From Candidatus Methylopumilus universalis (GTDB lineage: Bacteria > Pseudomonadota > Gammaproteobacteria > Burkholderiales > Methylophilaceae): a DNA stretch of 64,000 bases. Of the stretch, positions 27,681-38,260 are shown piece by piece. How positions within the stretch are numbered: the first letter of the stretch is position 1; every line of letters begins with the position of its first letter. Position numbers and translations under genes: made by a program. The notes under the pieces were generated by a model. The model was not told the origin of the DNA. It made no database searches and saw nothing but the letters and a program-made list of their open reading frames with translations. Location of the stretch: contig CAMCXI010000003.1 in the NCBI GenBank assembly GCA_945883335.1, positions 160,712 through 224,711 of the forward strand. The letters are read 5' to 3'.

Positions 27681-28949
27681 ATGAAAGTCATGATTATTGG
27701 TGGTGGCGGACGTGAGCATGCGTTAGCTTGGAAAGTTGCACAAAATAAATCGGTTAGCCGTGTTTATGTTGCACCCGGCAATGCAGGCACAGCCCTCAAT
27801 CCAGACATGGTCAACGTGCCAATTACCAGCGTGCCTGAATTAGTTGCCTTTGCGCAAAACGAACAAATTGGCATGACCATTGTTGGCCCAGAGGCGACAC
27901 TTTCTCAAGGGGTAGTAGATGCTTTCCGTGCTGCTGATCTGAAGATATTTGGTCCAACCAAAGCAGCTGCGCAACTTGAAAGCTCTAAGGACTTTGCAAA
28001 AGCTTTCATGATTCGTCACAATATTCCTACTGCTGCTTACGCCACTTTTACGGATGCAAAAGCTGCTCAAGATTACGTGAATGCACAAGGGGCTCCGATT
28101 GTGATTAAAGCCGATGGCTTAGCTGCTGGCAAAGGTGTCGTCGTAGCGATGTCGCTTGATGAAGCGCATTCTGCAATTGACTCTATGCTTTCAGACAACA
28201 AACTTGGCAGTGCTGGCGCACGCGTGGTGATTGAAGAGTTTTTAACTGGCGAAGAAGCCAGCTTTATCGTGATGGTGGATGGCAAAAACATCTTGCCACT
28301 TGCGACCAGCCAAGACCACAAACGTCTACTTGATAGTGACCAAGGACCTAATACCGGCGGCATGGGGGCTTACTCACCAGCACCAGTAGTCACGCCAACC
28401 ATTCATGCAAAAGCGATGCGCGAAATCATCAAGCCAACGGTTGAAGGCATGGCGACTGATGGTATTCCGTACACAGGCTTTTTATATGCTGGTCTCATGA
28501 TTAGTCCAAATGGCGATGTTAAAACCTTAGAATTTAATTGCCGAATGGGCGACCCTGAAACCCAACCAATTCTGATGCGCCTCAAAAGCGATTTGGTTAA
28601 ATTGGCTCAACATGCGGTTGACGGCACTTTAGATCAAGTTGAAGCGGAATGGGATAGACGCACCGCGCTTGGTGTTGTCATGGCTTCTGCCAATTACCCC
28701 GACACGCCTCGCACTGGCGATGCAATTACAGGCTTACCTACTGGCTCAGAAGACATGCAAGTCTTCCACGCCGGCACTGCTATGAATGGCGATCAAGTCG
28801 TCACAAGTAGCGGTCGTGTTTTATGTGTCACCGCACTGGGCGAAACAGTCAAATACGCACAAACGCAGGCTTACCAAGCACTTGAGAAAATTAAATTTGA
28901 TGGCGCGCAGTATCGCAAAGACATTGGCTATCGCGCAGTTAAAGGTTAA
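27681..28949 (+). CDS. purD: Phosphoribosylamine-glycine ligase
   Basis: ATP-grasp enzyme of purine synthesis joining glycine to phosphoribosylamine. The 422 residues begin MKVMIIGGGGREHALAWKV; GPEATLSQGVVDAF, SKDFAKAFM, APIVIKADGLAAGKGVVVA (ATP-grasp Lys), SQDHKRLLDSDQGPNTGGMGAYSP and EFNCRMGDPETQPI are diagnostic. It lies between purH and tsaC, five bases before the latter. Confidence 0.97.
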   Translation: MKVMIIGGGGREHALAWKVAQNKSVSRVYVAPGNAGTALNPDMVNVPITSVPELVAFAQNEQIGMTIVGPEATLSQGVVDAFRAADLKIFGPTKAAAQLESSKDFAKAFMIRHNIPTAAYATFTDAKAAQDYVNAQGAPIVIKADGLAAGKGVVVAMSLDEAHSAIDSMLSDNKLGSAGARVVIEEFLTGEEASFIVMVDGKNILPLATSQDHKRLLDSDQGPNTGGMGAYSPAPVVTPTIHAKAMREIIKPTVEGMATDGIPYTGFLYAGLMISPNGDVKTLEFNCRMGDPETQPILMRLKSDLVKLAQHAVDGTLDQVEAEWDRRTALGVVMASANYPDTPRTGDAITGLPTGSEDMQVFHAGTAMNGDQVVTSSGRVLCVTALGETVKYAQTQAYQALEKIKFDGAQYRKDIGYRAVKG

Positions 28950-28954
28950 CCCAA

Positions 28955-29506
28955 TTGAATGCCCGTGACCTTAGGCATTATCTAAAAACTGGCGGTGTGT
29001 TCGCCTATCCAACCGAAGCGGTATTTGGACTGGGTTGTGACCCCTCTAATCGAAAAGCAGTACAAAAAATTTTGAGATTGAAAGGCAGGCCGCAACACAA
29101 AGGCCTGATATTGGTGGCCGATTGCTTTAATCGTCTTGAACGATTTGTCGCGCCCCTTGGCCCATCTCAAATTCAAGGCATGCAGGAATCGTGGGGCAAT
29201 CCAAAAAAACCCCATACTTGGATAGTCCCCGCTGCTAAGCATTGTCCTAAATGGCTCACCGGCAGACACTCCAGCATTGCAATTCGCGTTAGCAGTCACC
29301 CATTAACTTCAAAACTATGTAAAGATATTGGCATGGCCTTAGTATCCACCAGCGCAAACCACAGCGGGCATCAAGCTGCGAAAACAGCTAAGCAATGTCG
29401 CCATGTTTTTGGACATCAAATCCAAATAATGACTGGCAAAACAGCTGGCGCAAAAAAACCATCCACCATACAAGATTTGTTGACTGGAAAAATCCTTAGG
29501 AAGTAA
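28955..29506 (+). CDS. tsaC: Threonylcarbamoyl-AMP synthase, TsaC/YrdC family
   Basis: Makes threonylcarbamoyl-adenylate for the t6A37 modification of ANN-decoding tRNAs. The 183 residues show VFAYPTEAVFGLGCDPSN, ILRLKGRPQHKGLILV (Lys/Arg pocket), WTWIVPA-like HTWIVPAAKHCPKWLTG, SSIAIRVSSHP and VSTSANHSG, all YrdC-domain hallmarks. The size fits the short TsaC, without the Sua5 extension. The start appears to be TTG at 28955 with AAAGG upstream. Its stop precedes the ATG of hemF by three bases, the arrangement tsaC-hemF also known in E. coli relatives (yrdC near aroE/hemF-type clusters vary). Confidence 0.92.
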   Translation: MNARDLRHYLKTGGVFAYPTEAVFGLGCDPSNRKAVQKILRLKGRPQHKGLILVADCFNRLERFVAPLGPSQIQGMQESWGNPKKPHTWIVPAAKHCPKWLTGRHSSIAIRVSSHPLTSKLCKDIGMALVSTSANHSGHQAAKTAKQCRHVFGHQIQIMTGKTAGAKKPSTIQDLLTGKILRK

Positions 29507-29509
29507 GTC

Positions 29510-30436
29510 ATGGCAGAACAACAAACTAATTTAAATGCGGTTTATCAGTATCTTCAAGGCTTACAAAATCGTATCGTTGAGGCCGTCGAACTGATTGACG
29601 GCAAAAACTTTTTGAATGATAGTTGGCAACGCCCCGAAGGTGGCGGTGGCACCTCTTGTATGCTTGAGGAAGGCAACGTGTTTGAAAGAGCTGGTGTTGG
29701 ATTTTCACATGTAAAAGGCAACAAACTTCCACCTGCGGCAACTACAGCGCACCCTGAGGCGGCAGGAAGAACATGGGAAGCCATGGGTGTATCTTTAGTT
29801 TTTCACCCGCGTAACCCATATATTCCTACAGTTCATATGAACGTGCGTTTCTTTGTGGCAAAAGCGCAAGCAGATAAAGACGAGCAAGACATTTGGTGGT
29901 TCGGTGGCGGCATGGACTTAACCCCTTATTACGGCTTTGAAGAAGACGCAGTGCATTTCCACCGCAGTTGCCGTGATGCTTTAGCACCTTATGGGCAAGA
30001 CTTATACCCAAGCTTCAAAAAGCATTGCGATGAATACTTTCATCTCAAGCACCGCAACGAGCCACGAGGGATTGGCGGAATTTTCTTTGATGACTTTAAC
30101 AAACTGGGATTTGAGCAAAGCTTTGCGATGCAAAAAGCAGTAGGTGATGCTTTTGTTAGCGCGTACTTACCTATCGTTCAACGCCGTAAAGACTTGGAGT
30201 TTGGTGAGCAAGAACGTGACTTCCAAGCTTATCGTCGCGGCCGTTATGTTGAGTTTAATTTGGTATTCGACCGCGGTACATTGTTCGGCTTGCAATCCAA
30301 CGGTCGTACAGAGTCCATTCTGCTATCCATGCCGCCTATCGTGAAATGGCGTTATGATTGGAAGCCTGAAGCAGGAAGCGCTGAAGCGAAACTCTATACT
30401 GACTTTTTAATTGATAAAAACTGGTTGGGTCTATGA
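29510..30436 (+). CDS. hemF: Oxygen-dependent coproporphyrinogen III oxidase
   Basis: Aerobic haem-synthesis enzyme decarboxylating coproporphyrinogen III to protoporphyrinogen IX. The 308 residues show [74 protein letters not shown] and [35 protein letters not shown], the full set of family motifs. It shares four bases (ATGA) with the following aminopeptidase gene. Confidence 0.97.
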   Translation: MAEQQTNLNAVYQYLQGLQNRIVEAVELIDGKNFLNDSWQRPEGGGGTSCMLEEGNVFERAGVGFSHVKGNKLPPAATTAHPEAAGRTWEAMGVSLVFHPRNPYIPTVHMNVRFFVAKAQADKDEQDIWWFGGGMDLTPYYGFEEDAVHFHRSCRDALAPYGQDLYPSFKKHCDEYFHLKHRNEPRGIGGIFFDDFNKLGFEQSFAMQKAVGDAFVSAYLPIVQRRKDLEFGEQERDFQAYRRGRYVEFNLVFDRGTLFGLQSNGRTESILLSMPPIVKWRYDWKPEAGSAEAKLYTDFLIDKNWLGL

Positions 30437-31728
30437 CAACGATTGCGGACACCATCATTCAAGACTTACTTGATTTTATTGATGCCAGCCCAAGTCCTTG
30501 GCATGTGGTGGCAACGTCAGCTAAGAGACTCATCAAGTCTGGCTTTATCGCCTTAAATGAATCAGAAGCATGGCAACTTGAAACTGGTGGTCGCTATTTT
30601 GTGACCCGTGGTGGTAGCTCAGTCATCGCTTTTACCCTTGGCAAAAATTCCTTGCCGAGCTCAGGCTTCAATATGGTGGGCGCCCATACAGACTCTCCAG
30701 GCCTCCGACTCAAACCAAATCCAGCGCATATCAGCGATGGCTTAATTCGTATCGGGGTTGAGGTATATGGTGGCCCGATATTAGCGACTTTTGCAGATCG
30801 AGACTTGAGTATGGCCGGGCGCATTAATGTGAGGATAGCAAAGGGCTTTGAGTCGCACTTAGTCAAATTTGACCAGCCAATTTTAAGGCTGCCCAACTTG
30901 GCGATTCATATGAACCGAGAAGTGAATGAAAAAGGACTTAAGTTCAACAAACAAACTGAATTGCCTTTGTTATTTGGTGAGAGCGCTGACGGCCTAGAAG
31001 CTGATGCCCAATTTTTAGAAAAAATTGCAGCCTTACTTAAGGTTGAAGTAAAAGACATGATCAACTTTGAGCTGAATGTTTTTGATACACAAAAGGGTGT
31101 TATCTGGGGCGCAAATCAAGAATTTATTGCCAACAGTCAGCTCGATAACTTGGCTTCATGTCATGCCGCACTTACTGCTTTATTAGCCAATCACAAACCT
31201 AATACAACAGCAGTTTGCGCTCTTTTCGATCACGAGGAGGCCGGGAGCGAAAGCGCTACCGGCGCAAGTGGTAGCTTTTTAGCCGATGTGATTGAGCGTA
31301 TTGCAATTAGCCAATCATTAAAAGAGGAAGATAGGCTAAGAGCATTAGCCAATAGTTTTTTCATTAGTGCAGATATGGCACACGCTTTTCACCCGAATCA
31401 TGCGGCTAGTTATGAACCCTGCCACCATGCACACATCAACAAAGGCCCTGTGATTAAGACCAATGCGAATCAACGCTATGCCACTAACGCAGATAGTGCA
31501 GCAAAGTTTATTAGGCTGTGTGAACAAGCAGGCGTGCCATACCAACAATATGCGCACCGCACCGACTTAGGGTGCGGCAGCACCATAGGGCCAATTGTTG
31601 CTTCACGTCTCGGCGTGCAAACTGTTGATGTTGGTTCACCCATGTGGGCGATGCATAGCCTTCGTGAAAGCGCTGGGGTTTTGGATCATGCTTATATGAT
31701 TAAAGTGTTAACAACTTACTACTCTTAA
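30433..31728 (+). CDS. apeB: M18 family aminopeptidase
   Basis: Cytosolic dizinc aminopeptidase, probably releasing acidic or hydrophobic N-terminal residues. The 431 residues have the M18 zinc ligands and catalytic residues in [15 protein letters not shown] (His, Asp), [10 protein letters not shown] (Asp), [16 protein letters not shown] (Glu pair), [12 protein letters not shown] and [11 protein letters not shown] with a C-terminal [17 protein letters not shown] motif containing the last His. It overlaps hemF by four bases and so is translationally coupled. The gene symbol follows common annotation of bacterial M18 enzymes and is less certain than the family. Confidence 0.9.
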   Translation: MTTIADTIIQDLLDFIDASPSPWHVVATSAKRLIKSGFIALNESEAWQLETGGRYFVTRGGSSVIAFTLGKNSLPSSGFNMVGAHTDSPGLRLKPNPAHISDGLIRIGVEVYGGPILATFADRDLSMAGRINVRIAKGFESHLVKFDQPILRLPNLAIHMNREVNEKGLKFNKQTELPLLFGESADGLEADAQFLEKIAALLKVEVKDMINFELNVFDTQKGVIWGANQEFIANSQLDNLASCHAALTALLANHKPNTTAVCALFDHEEAGSESATGASGSFLADVIERIAISQSLKEEDRLRALANSFFISADMAHAFHPNHAASYEPCHHAHINKGPVIKTNANQRYATNADSAAKFIRLCEQAGVPYQQYAHRTDLGCGSTIGPIVASRLGVQTVDVGSPMWAMHSLRESAGVLDHAYMIKVLTTYYS

Positions 31729-31753
31729 AAATGAGCCTTTAATAAAAAGGGGA

Positions 31754-33172
31754 ATGCTCGTGTTAGCCAATCTATTTAAGCAAGTCTTCCGCACCAAAGC
31801 TGTGTCATCAAAACACCAAGGCGAACTGAAACGATGCCTCAGTGCTTTTGATCTTACTCTATTGGGGGTAGGTGCCATTATTGGTACAGGTATTTTTGTG
31901 CTGACTGGCATTGCGGCAGCCAATCAAGCTGGCCCTGCAGTGATATTGTCTTTCATTGTTTCTGGCACGGCCTGCGCTTTTGCCGCGCTTGCCTATGCTG
32001 AGCTTGCGGCATCAGTCGGTGGGTGTGGAAGCGCATATGGCTACAGCTATGTCGCATTCGGTGAGATTGTTGCTTGGATTATTGGCTGGATTTTACTGCT
32101 TGAATATAGCGTGTCCGTTGCAGCGGTTGCTAATGGCTGGTCAGGCTATTTTAACAACGCGCTTCATGCGATTGGCTTAGGCTTACCTGATGCGCTGACC
32201 AAATCACCCGAGTTAGGCGGCATCATTAATCTGCCAGCCAGTTTAATTATTTTAATTTTAATGGGCATGCTAATTAAAGGCGCAAAACAAAGCGCGCAAC
32301 TCAACACTGCCATGGTGTTCGTCAAAATCCTCGCCATCATCATCTTTATCAGCGTCGCTGTGTTTAACGTGCACCCTGAAAACTGGCATCCATTCATGCC
32401 TTATGGCTGGTTCATCACCTTACCAGATGGTAAAACAGTGGGCGTGCTTGCTGGCGCATCTTTAGTATTCTTTGCTTATGTTGGCTTTGATGCGGTTTCA
32501 ACCGCTGTTGAGGAAGCGAAAGACCCGCAACGTGACGTGCCGATTGGCATCATTTCATCACTTGCTTTCTGCACCATTATTTACGTGATTGTGGCAGGCT
32601 TGCTCACAGGTATCGTACCTTACAGCACGCTTGGCGTAGATCATCCTGTGGCTTTTGCATTGGAGTCCATCGGCTACAACTGGGCCTCTGCTCTCGTTTC
32701 AACAGGCGTGATTGCTGGGCTCACTACGGTGATGCTCGTTCTCTATTACGGACTAACACGCATCATTTTAGCGATGAGCCGAGATGGTTTAATCACGCCT
32801 TATTTATGCCATGTAAGCCCAAACACGCAAACGCCTGTTCGTGTCATCATCATTACTGGCTTGATTATGTCGATCGCCGCAGGACTTGTTCCACTTGGTT
32901 CATTAGCCGAGTTGGTCAACATCGGTACCTTGGCGGCATTTGTCTTGGTTTGCTTAGGGGTGATTGTATTGAGAAGAACGCACCCTGACCTACCAAGGCC
33001 ATTTAAGAATCCTTTCACACCACTCTTGCCAGTCTTAGGGATGCTTTCATGTGGGGCATTGATGGCTTTCTTGCCACAACAAACATGGACGCGCTTCTTG
33101 CTGTGGTTAGGCTTAGGCCTTGTGATTTACTTCGTTTACTCAATCAGACATAGCAAGCTCAGTAAGTTTTAA
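31754..33172 (+). CDS. APC-family amino acid permease
   Basis: 472-residue inner-membrane transporter with about 12 helices. The N-terminal soluble stretch is followed by FDLTLLGVGAIIGTGIFVLTG, the unwound TM1 signature of APC carriers, and FAYVGFDAVSTAVEEAKDPQRDVPIGI, the TM6/loop signature of cationic amino acid transporter-like members (CAT, YfnA). Substrate cannot be fixed. The ATG at 31754 sits right against AAGGGGA; the in-frame GTG at 31760 is six bases from it and is probably the real start. A bidirectional terminator follows. Confidence 0.9.
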   Translation: MLVLANLFKQVFRTKAVSSKHQGELKRCLSAFDLTLLGVGAIIGTGIFVLTGIAAANQAGPAVILSFIVSGTACAFAALAYAELAASVGGCGSAYGYSYVAFGEIVAWIIGWILLLEYSVSVAAVANGWSGYFNNALHAIGLGLPDALTKSPELGGIINLPASLIILILMGMLIKGAKQSAQLNTAMVFVKILAIIIFISVAVFNVHPENWHPFMPYGWFITLPDGKTVGVLAGASLVFFAYVGFDAVSTAVEEAKDPQRDVPIGIISSLAFCTIIYVIVAGLLTGIVPYSTLGVDHPVAFALESIGYNWASALVSTGVIAGLTTVMLVLYYGLTRIILAMSRDGLITPYLCHVSPNTQTPVRVIIITGLIMSIAAGLVPLGSLAELVNIGTLAAFVLVCLGVIVLRRTHPDLPRPFKNPFTPLLPVLGMLSCGALMAFLPQQTWTRFLLWLGLGLVIYFVYSIRHSKLSKF

Positions 33173-33190
33173 AACCGAAATTCAGACAAC

Positions 33191-33221
33191 AAAAAAGCCA
33201 GTCATGTGAACTGGCTTTTTT
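33191..33221. terminator. Bidirectional terminator between permease and cytochrome c
   Basis: AGCCAGT (33196-33202) pairs with ACTGGCT (33210-33216), with six A before and a T run after, so it can serve the plus-strand permease and the minus-strand cytochrome gene. Confidence 0.9.
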
Positions 33222-33244
33222 ATTCATCATCTGTGCTTAACAGA

Positions 33245-33559
33245 TTACAGTGACAATACCCAATGAACGATAGTCTTGATGTCTTCTTCTTTTACTTGTG
33301 GGTGAGCTGGCATTGGAATTGGACCCCAAACACCGCTACCACCGGCTTTCACTTTAGCAACTAACTTAGCTTCCATGTCTTTGCCTTTGTACTTCGCTGC
33401 AACATCTTTGTATGCTGGGCCAACTACTTTTACTTCAACGGAGTGACAAGTTAAACAACCGCTTTTTTGCGCCAATGCTTTAGCAGCATCATCTGCACTC
33501 GCTTGACCTGCTAGCATTAGTGAACCTGCTGCTGCCACTGATAATAATAATGTTTTCAT
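33245..33559 (-). CDS. Monohaem cytochrome c-551/552 family
   Basis: Periplasmic class I cytochrome c carrying electrons to a terminal oxidase or other acceptor. I start at 33559, with AGGAG six bases upstream; a longer frame to 33658 has no role. Residues 1-22 are a signal peptide ending ASA. The haem site is Cys35-Leu-Thr-Cys38-His39 and the sixth ligand is Met83 in GPIPMPAHP. The mature protein of about 82 residues matches small cytochromes c8. Its partner is not in the window. Confidence 0.92.
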   Translation of the reverse strand: MKTLLLSVAAAGSLMLAGQASADDAAKALAQKSGCLTCHSVEVKVVGPAYKDVAAKYKGKDMEAKLVAKVKAGGSGVWGPIPMPAHPQVKEEDIKTIVHWVLSL

Positions 33560-33738
33560 GCTATCTCCTAATTTCAAATAACTTTTAAAAGCTTCTAACC
33601 GCGAGTAATAATACTTAATATTGATGCGACTTTGAAAAAAATTTAAGCTTTTTAACACCTCACCATCAAAGTTGAAGGCAGGTAATTATTTAACGCCTCT
33701 ACTTTCACTTAAGTTGACATTCGCGCTGACATAAAAAT

Positions 33739-34662
33739 TTAGCTTCCGCTTAAGGCTTCCAAACTGTATTCGGTCACCATCGTATGGGTTTCATTGGGGT
33801 AAATGGTCACGCTATTTTCCATGGCATTGGCTGATTCTACGCAAATCATCTTACGCCACTCATTCTTTGCGCCCATATCTGCCATTTGATCGGCTTTTTC
33901 TTCCCAAGGTGTCCAAATAATTGTCGTGTGACTGCAAGACTTAGTAACACGAATTTTGCGTGAAAAATCTGCGTCATGGACCACAATGTCACGACGACTA
34001 TTGATATACACACGATCAAACTCGCTATTGAACTTTACAGGACCATGTTGAACATTTCGTTCATACCCGGCCACTTTGTCAGAAAAAACTAAATTCTCTA
34101 AACCTGTGACTTGAATATTTTCAACATCACTCACATTAAAGTAAGTGTGAAATGCCTCGCCTATCATAAAAGGATGACTCGCTAGATTAGTCGTCATCAT
34201 CTCTAAGCGCAGAGTTTCGCCAATATTAATGGCCATCACAAAGCGATAGTCATAAGACAATTGTTTTCTGGTGACATCCGTATGCGTCATTTCAAGCAAT
34301 AGTCGGGTCGCACCATTTGAAAGCGTGCTCGTTTGCAATACTTTCCAGGGGATAACCCTTGCAAAACCATGCGGGCAATAACTACTATCGGTTGGATGTG
34401 CGCCAAACCATGGCCAACAAATAGGAATACCACCCCGAACAGAGCGACCTTCGGTATAACGTGCATTACTTGACAGCCATAGCACAGGCTCATTTGCCGA
34501 TTGGGGTTGCCAATGCATCACGTGACCACCTTGCATGGCAATCGTAGCGGTTGCATGGTTATTTTCTATCGATAAAAAATGCAAGCCATGTTCATCCTCG
34601 TACTGAACAATACCGACACCTACCCCAATTTTATTTTTAGCTAATGCTGTATGAATCATCAC
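33739..34662 (-). CDS. D-hexose-6-phosphate mutarotase, YeaD-like
   Basis: Aldose-1-epimerase-fold enzyme converting alpha and beta anomers of hexose 6-phosphates. In 307 residues, VRGGIPICWPWFGAHP and CPHGFARVIPWKVL carry the phosphate-binding Arg residues and active-site His of the YeaD family, EAFHTYFNVSD holds the second His, and VVHDADFSRKIRVTKS follows. Methionine 2 may be the true start. The gene is five bases downstream of ilvD, so probably co-transcribed although the pathways are unrelated. Confidence 0.87.
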   Translation of the reverse strand: MMIHTALAKNKIGVGVGIVQYEDEHGLHFLSIENNHATATIAMQGGHVMHWQPQSANEPVLWLSSNARYTEGRSVRGGIPICWPWFGAHPTDSSYCPHGFARVIPWKVLQTSTLSNGATRLLLEMTHTDVTRKQLSYDYRFVMAINIGETLRLEMMTTNLASHPFMIGEAFHTYFNVSDVENIQVTGLENLVFSDKVAGYERNVQHGPVKFNSEFDRVYINSRRDIVVHDADFSRKIRVTKSCSHTTIIWTPWEEKADQMADMGAKNEWRKMICVESANAMENSVTIYPNETHTMVTEYSLEALSGS

Positions 34663-34667
34663 TACCC

Positions 34668-36521
34668 TTATTTGTTCTCGATTTGCGATACATCACGCAC
34701 CGCACCCTTAGCGGCAGAGGTAGTCATGGCTGCATATGCTCGAAGTGCTGGTGAAACAACACGCTCACGACTCATCGGCTTCCAAGCTTTAGCGCCTTTG
34801 GCTTCCATCGTAGCGCGACGTGCAGCTAAAGTTGCATCATCTACTTTGAGATTAATCGTGCGATTTGGGATATCGATTTCAATGGTATCGCCCTCCTCTA
34901 CTAAGCCGATAGCACCGCCTTCAGCGGCTTCAGGCGAAGCATGTCCAATACTCAAGCCTGATGTGCCGCCAGAGAATCGACCATCGGTCAGCAAGGCGCA
35001 TTCTTTACCTAAGCCTTTAGACTTGAGGTAAGAAGTTGGATACAACATTTCTTGCATACCAGGTCCGCCACGTGGTCCTTCGTAACGAATCACCACCACA
35101 TCACCTGCCACGATTTCATCATTCAAAATCGCCGCAACTGAGTCATCTTGCGATTCAAAAATGCGGGCACGTCCTGTGAATTTCAAAATACTGTCATCAA
35201 CGCCTGCGGTTTTAACGATGCAACCATCTAATGCAATGTTGCCGTAAAGCACTGCTAAGCCACCGTCTTGCGAATAAGCATGCGCTTTATCACGGATACA
35301 ACCTTCAGCTCTATCGGTATCTAGCGCAGGCCAAAGCATAGATTGGCTAAATGCGATGGTCGTTGCGATTCCACCCGGTGCAGCTAAATAAAGCTTCTTG
35401 GCCTCTTCGTTGCCAGAGTTCATCACATCCCATTGATCTAGAGCATCACCCATTGTTAGTGCATGCACTACTGGCGTATCTCTATGGATCAAGCCTGCTC
35501 TATCTAACTCGCCTAAAATACCCATTACACCTCCTGCGCGATGAACATCTTCCATGTGATATTTAGCCGTTGCCGGAGCCACTTTACACACACATGGAAC
35601 ATGACGCGAAATTCGGTCGATTTCTTTCATCGTAAAATCGACCCCCGCCTCGTGCGCAGCTGCGAGCAAATGCAACACAGTATTCGTTGAACCGCCCATT
35701 GCAACATCCAAACTCACAGCATTTTCAAAGGCTTTGAAATTTGCAATTGAACGTGGCAGCACACTTTCGTCATCTTGTTCATAATAGCGCTTGGCCAAAT
35801 CAACAATTAGACGACCAGCCCCCAAGAAGAGCTGTTTACGTGCTGCATGGGTAGCAAGCGTGGATCCATTGCCAGGCAAACTCAAACCAAGTGCCTCGGT
35901 TAAGCAATTCATTGAGTTGGCAGTAAACATCCCTGAGCATGAACCACAAGTTGGGCAAGCTGAGCGCTCAATCGCATCAGATTCTTCATCAGATACATTA
36001 TTATCTGCGGCCGCCACCATCGCATCAACCAAGTCTAGCTTGTGGGTATTGCCTTGCCAGTTAACCTTGCCAGCTTCCATTGGGCCACCAGATACAAAAA
36101 CGACTGGAATGTTTAAGCGTAAAGCCGCCATCAACATACCTGGGGTGATTTTATCGCAGTTAGAAATACAAACCAGCGCATCCGCACAGTGAGCATTCAC
36201 CATATACTCAACGCTATCTGCAATTAAATCACGGCTAGGCAAGCTATAAAGCATACCGCCATGACCCATGGCAATGCCGTCATCCACAGCAATGGTATTA
36301 AACTCTTTTGCAACACCACCTGCTTTTTCAATCTCGCGCGCAACCAACTGCCCCATATCTTTTAAGTGCACATGACCTGGTACAAACTGAGTAAAAGAGT
36401 TGGCAACCGCGATAATAGGCTTATCGAAATCTCCATCTTTCATACCAGTGGCGCGCCACAGTGCGCGAGCGCCCGCCATATTGCGGCCATGAGTGGTGGT
36501 GCGTGAACGATATACAGGCAT
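34668..36521 (-). CDS. ilvD: Dihydroxy-acid dehydratase
   Basis: Iron-sulfur enzyme of branched-chain amino acid synthesis, dehydrating 2,3-dihydroxyacids to 2-keto acids. The start at 36521 gives [20 protein letters not shown], matching E. coli IlvD in position; a TTG 15 bases upstream is ignored. The 617 residues include the cluster cysteines in [11 protein letters not shown] and [32 protein letters not shown], and [36 protein letters not shown]. Other ilv genes are outside the window. Confidence 0.96.
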   Translation of the reverse strand: MPVYRSRTTTHGRNMAGARALWRATGMKDGDFDKPIIAVANSFTQFVPGHVHLKDMGQLVAREIEKAGGVAKEFNTIAVDDGIAMGHGGMLYSLPSRDLIADSVEYMVNAHCADALVCISNCDKITPGMLMAALRLNIPVVFVSGGPMEAGKVNWQGNTHKLDLVDAMVAAADNNVSDEESDAIERSACPTCGSCSGMFTANSMNCLTEALGLSLPGNGSTLATHAARKQLFLGAGRLIVDLAKRYYEQDDESVLPRSIANFKAFENAVSLDVAMGGSTNTVLHLLAAAHEAGVDFTMKEIDRISRHVPCVCKVAPATAKYHMEDVHRAGGVMGILGELDRAGLIHRDTPVVHALTMGDALDQWDVMNSGNEEAKKLYLAAPGGIATTIAFSQSMLWPALDTDRAEGCIRDKAHAYSQDGGLAVLYGNIALDGCIVKTAGVDDSILKFTGRARIFESQDDSVAAILNDEIVAGDVVVIRYEGPRGGPGMQEMLYPTSYLKSKGLGKECALLTDGRFSGGTSGLSIGHASPEAAEGGAIGLVEEGDTIEIDIPNRTINLKVDDATLAARRATMEAKGAKAWKPMSRERVVSPALRAYAAMTTSAAKGAVRDVSQIENK

Positions 36522-36684
36522 GATAAGATCCAACAAAATTCAAAAATGTAATTTTAAACTACCCAGCCCCAAAGGGCATCAGTTATATGGCCTTAAAAGA
36601 CATAGGGATATGAAATTACAGCCACGCATCTCTGCCTTAGATATAAAATAGCCATAGTCTTTTATTGAGAGTCTCTTTATTTTC

Positions 36685-37482
36685 ATGTTTACACACCCGC
36701 AATTCGACCCCATCGCTATCCACATCGGCAATTTTGGCATCCATTGGTATGGCTTAATGTATCTCACAGGCTTCATGGCATTTTTAACGCTAGGCAAGTG
36801 GCGCGCGGCGCATCAAACTTGGCGCGGTTGGTCTGTCGAAATGGTCGATGATGCATTGTTTTTCGGTGCTTTAGGTGTCATTTTAGGTGGTCGTTTAGGC
36901 TATGTTGTGTTTTACCAAGCGAGCTACTTTATCGAGCACCCGCTCGAGATCTTTTACGTATGGCAAGGTGGCATGAGCTTTCATGGAGGATTTTTAGGCG
37001 TGTTGGTTGCCATGATGTTTTTTGGTCGAAAATATCAAAAGTCTTGGTTAGGCATTATGGATTTTGTCGCACCACTTGTTCCGATTGGCTTAGGTGCTGG
37101 CCGCATGGGCAACTTTATCAATGGCGAGCTTTGGGGTCGAGCTACAAATGCTGATTGGGGGATGATTTTCCCGCGCGTTGACAACACACCACGCCATCCT
37201 TCACAGCTTTACGAGTTTGGTCTAGAAGGCGTTTTGCTGTTTTTTATCTTATGGATTTACTCAAGTAAACCACGCGAAACTGGGACGATTTCAGCGATCT
37301 TTTTAATCGGTTACGGCAGCTTTAGATTTATCGCCGAATACTCACGTGAGCCTGATGCATTTTTAGGACTATTGAGTTTTGGCTTGAGTATGGGGCAATG
37401 GCTAAGCTTACCTATGGTATTGGTGGGCTTAGTGATGTATTTTTATCACCAGCGAAAAGGGCAACCGTTAAAGCTTTTGTAG
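36685..37482 (+). CDS. lgt: Prolipoprotein diacylglyceryl transferase
   Basis: Inner-membrane enzyme adding diacylglycerol from phosphatidylglycerol to the lipobox cysteine. The 265 residues have about seven helices; [34 protein letters not shown] (catalytic His/Gly region) and the signature [16 protein letters not shown] are present, as is the C-terminal [11 protein letters not shown]. The minus-strand TIGR03643 gene ends two bases after its stop, with no terminator between. Confidence 0.96.
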   Translation: MFTHPQFDPIAIHIGNFGIHWYGLMYLTGFMAFLTLGKWRAAHQTWRGWSVEMVDDALFFGALGVILGGRLGYVVFYQASYFIEHPLEIFYVWQGGMSFHGGFLGVLVAMMFFGRKYQKSWLGIMDFVAPLVPIGLGAGRMGNFINGELWGRATNADWGMIFPRVDNTPRHPSQLYEFGLEGVLLFFILWIYSSKPRETGTISAIFLIGYGSFRFIAEYSREPDAFLGLLSFGLSMGQWLSLPMVLVGLVMYFYHQRKGQPLKLL

Positions 37483-37483
37483 G

Positions 37484-37744
37484 CTAAAACTGTTTTACTC
37501 GATGGTTAGCTTTATGCCTCGAGACTTCAGGGCTGCGCAACTTCGCATGTTTAGTCGTTTGGCCATGGGTACGCTCCCGCCAAAGCTTGAATGAGCTTAG
37601 TTTTAACTCGCGGCGCATCAGCTTAACCACACCATCTTGATTCAAGCCGAACTGCAACTCAATGGCCTCGAATGGCGTTCTATCCTCCCAGGCCATTTCC
37701 ACCACCCGAGAAATCTCAGATTCATCCAATACTCTTAACAACAT
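37484..37744 (-). CDS. TIGR03643 family small protein
   Basis: 86-residue basic protein. Its core, DESEISRVVEMAWEDRTPFEAIELQFGLNQDGVVKLMRRELKLSSFKLWRERTHG, is the conserved TIGR03643 segment and reads like a helix-turn-helix domain; function is unknown. The start overlaps the end of the YbdD-like gene by ten bases, so the two are translationally coupled. Head of the group is a broken membrane-protein gene and cstA. Confidence 0.85.
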   Translation of the reverse strand: MLLRVLDESEISRVVEMAWEDRTPFEAIELQFGLNQDGVVKLMRRELKLSSFKLWRERTHGQTTKHAKLRSPEVSRHKANHRVKQF

Positions 37745-37926
37745 CGTTTAACGCCCGTCCATTTTTTATCCTGCCACTCTTTGAAGAAAACCTCTTTGGT
37801 ATAAGGAGGCTCAGCCTCTAAATCATTTTGATGATGCTCTGCGTAATGTTGCAAATAGCGCTCATAAGCATCGTCACCAGACAACTGACGAACGCTTGAC
37901 CAAAAAATTTTTAGTGATTTAAACAA
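37735..37926 (-). CDS. YbdD/YjiX family protein, CstA partner
   Basis: 63-residue protein of the DUF466 family, which in enterobacteria is encoded next to cstA or btsT and is needed for pyruvate transport activity. Visible signature: GDDAYERYLQHYAEHHQ, PPYTKEVFFKEWQDKKW and the terminal Cys-Cys. It lies downstream of cstA on the same strand, separated here by the broken gene at 37930-38229. Confidence 0.88.
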   Translation of the reverse strand: MFKSLKIFWSSVRQLSGDDAYERYLQHYAEHHQNDLEAEPPYTKEVFFKEWQDKKWTGVKRCC

Positions 37927-37929
37927 AGC

Positions 37930-38229
37930 TTAAATTTCCGCGATACCCAACTCAGCTCTTGCGCGAGCCATGACTGCTGGCTCATCTTTTAAAATATAAC
38001 CTTTCTCAAGCATTCTGATCATATATTGTTTGTTATATAAAAACGCAACAATAAATTGCCAAAGACCAAATGTGATCAAAGTAAAAATCAAATGAAGCGC
38101 TGCCACACCAAGCTCACCGCGAATTAGCGGTACCTACCAGCCAAACAATAAATACGTCCAACTAAAACCAAAATAACCCATACGCGTTAAGCCATTTTTT
38201 GGGTTTTGAATAATCACACCTGTTGCCAT
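37930..38229 (-). pseudogene. Small membrane protein interrupted by an in-frame TAG
   Basis: Between cstA and the YbdD gene a 100-codon frame reads MATGVIIQNPKNGLTRMGYF onward through TYLLFGW, then TAG at codon 32 (38134-38136), then continues without further stops as VPLIRGELGVAALHLIFTLI to ELGIAEI and TAA at 37930-37932. The start has a good AGAGG nine bases upstream. Two hydrophobic segments are visible, either side of the stop, and the reading after it is protein-like, so one base change (for example TTG to TAG) would explain it. I do not recognise the family. It could be a recent nonsense mutation, read-through, or a sequencing error. Confidence 0.75.
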
Positions 38230-38260
38230 ATAAACAATCCTCTACTTAAAAATTTAAACC

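Noticed and set aside
33560..33738. Possible FNR/CRP site upstream of the cytochrome c gene
   Set aside because: Only one half (ATCAA) is present and no matching second half with correct spacing; the region is simply AT-rich.
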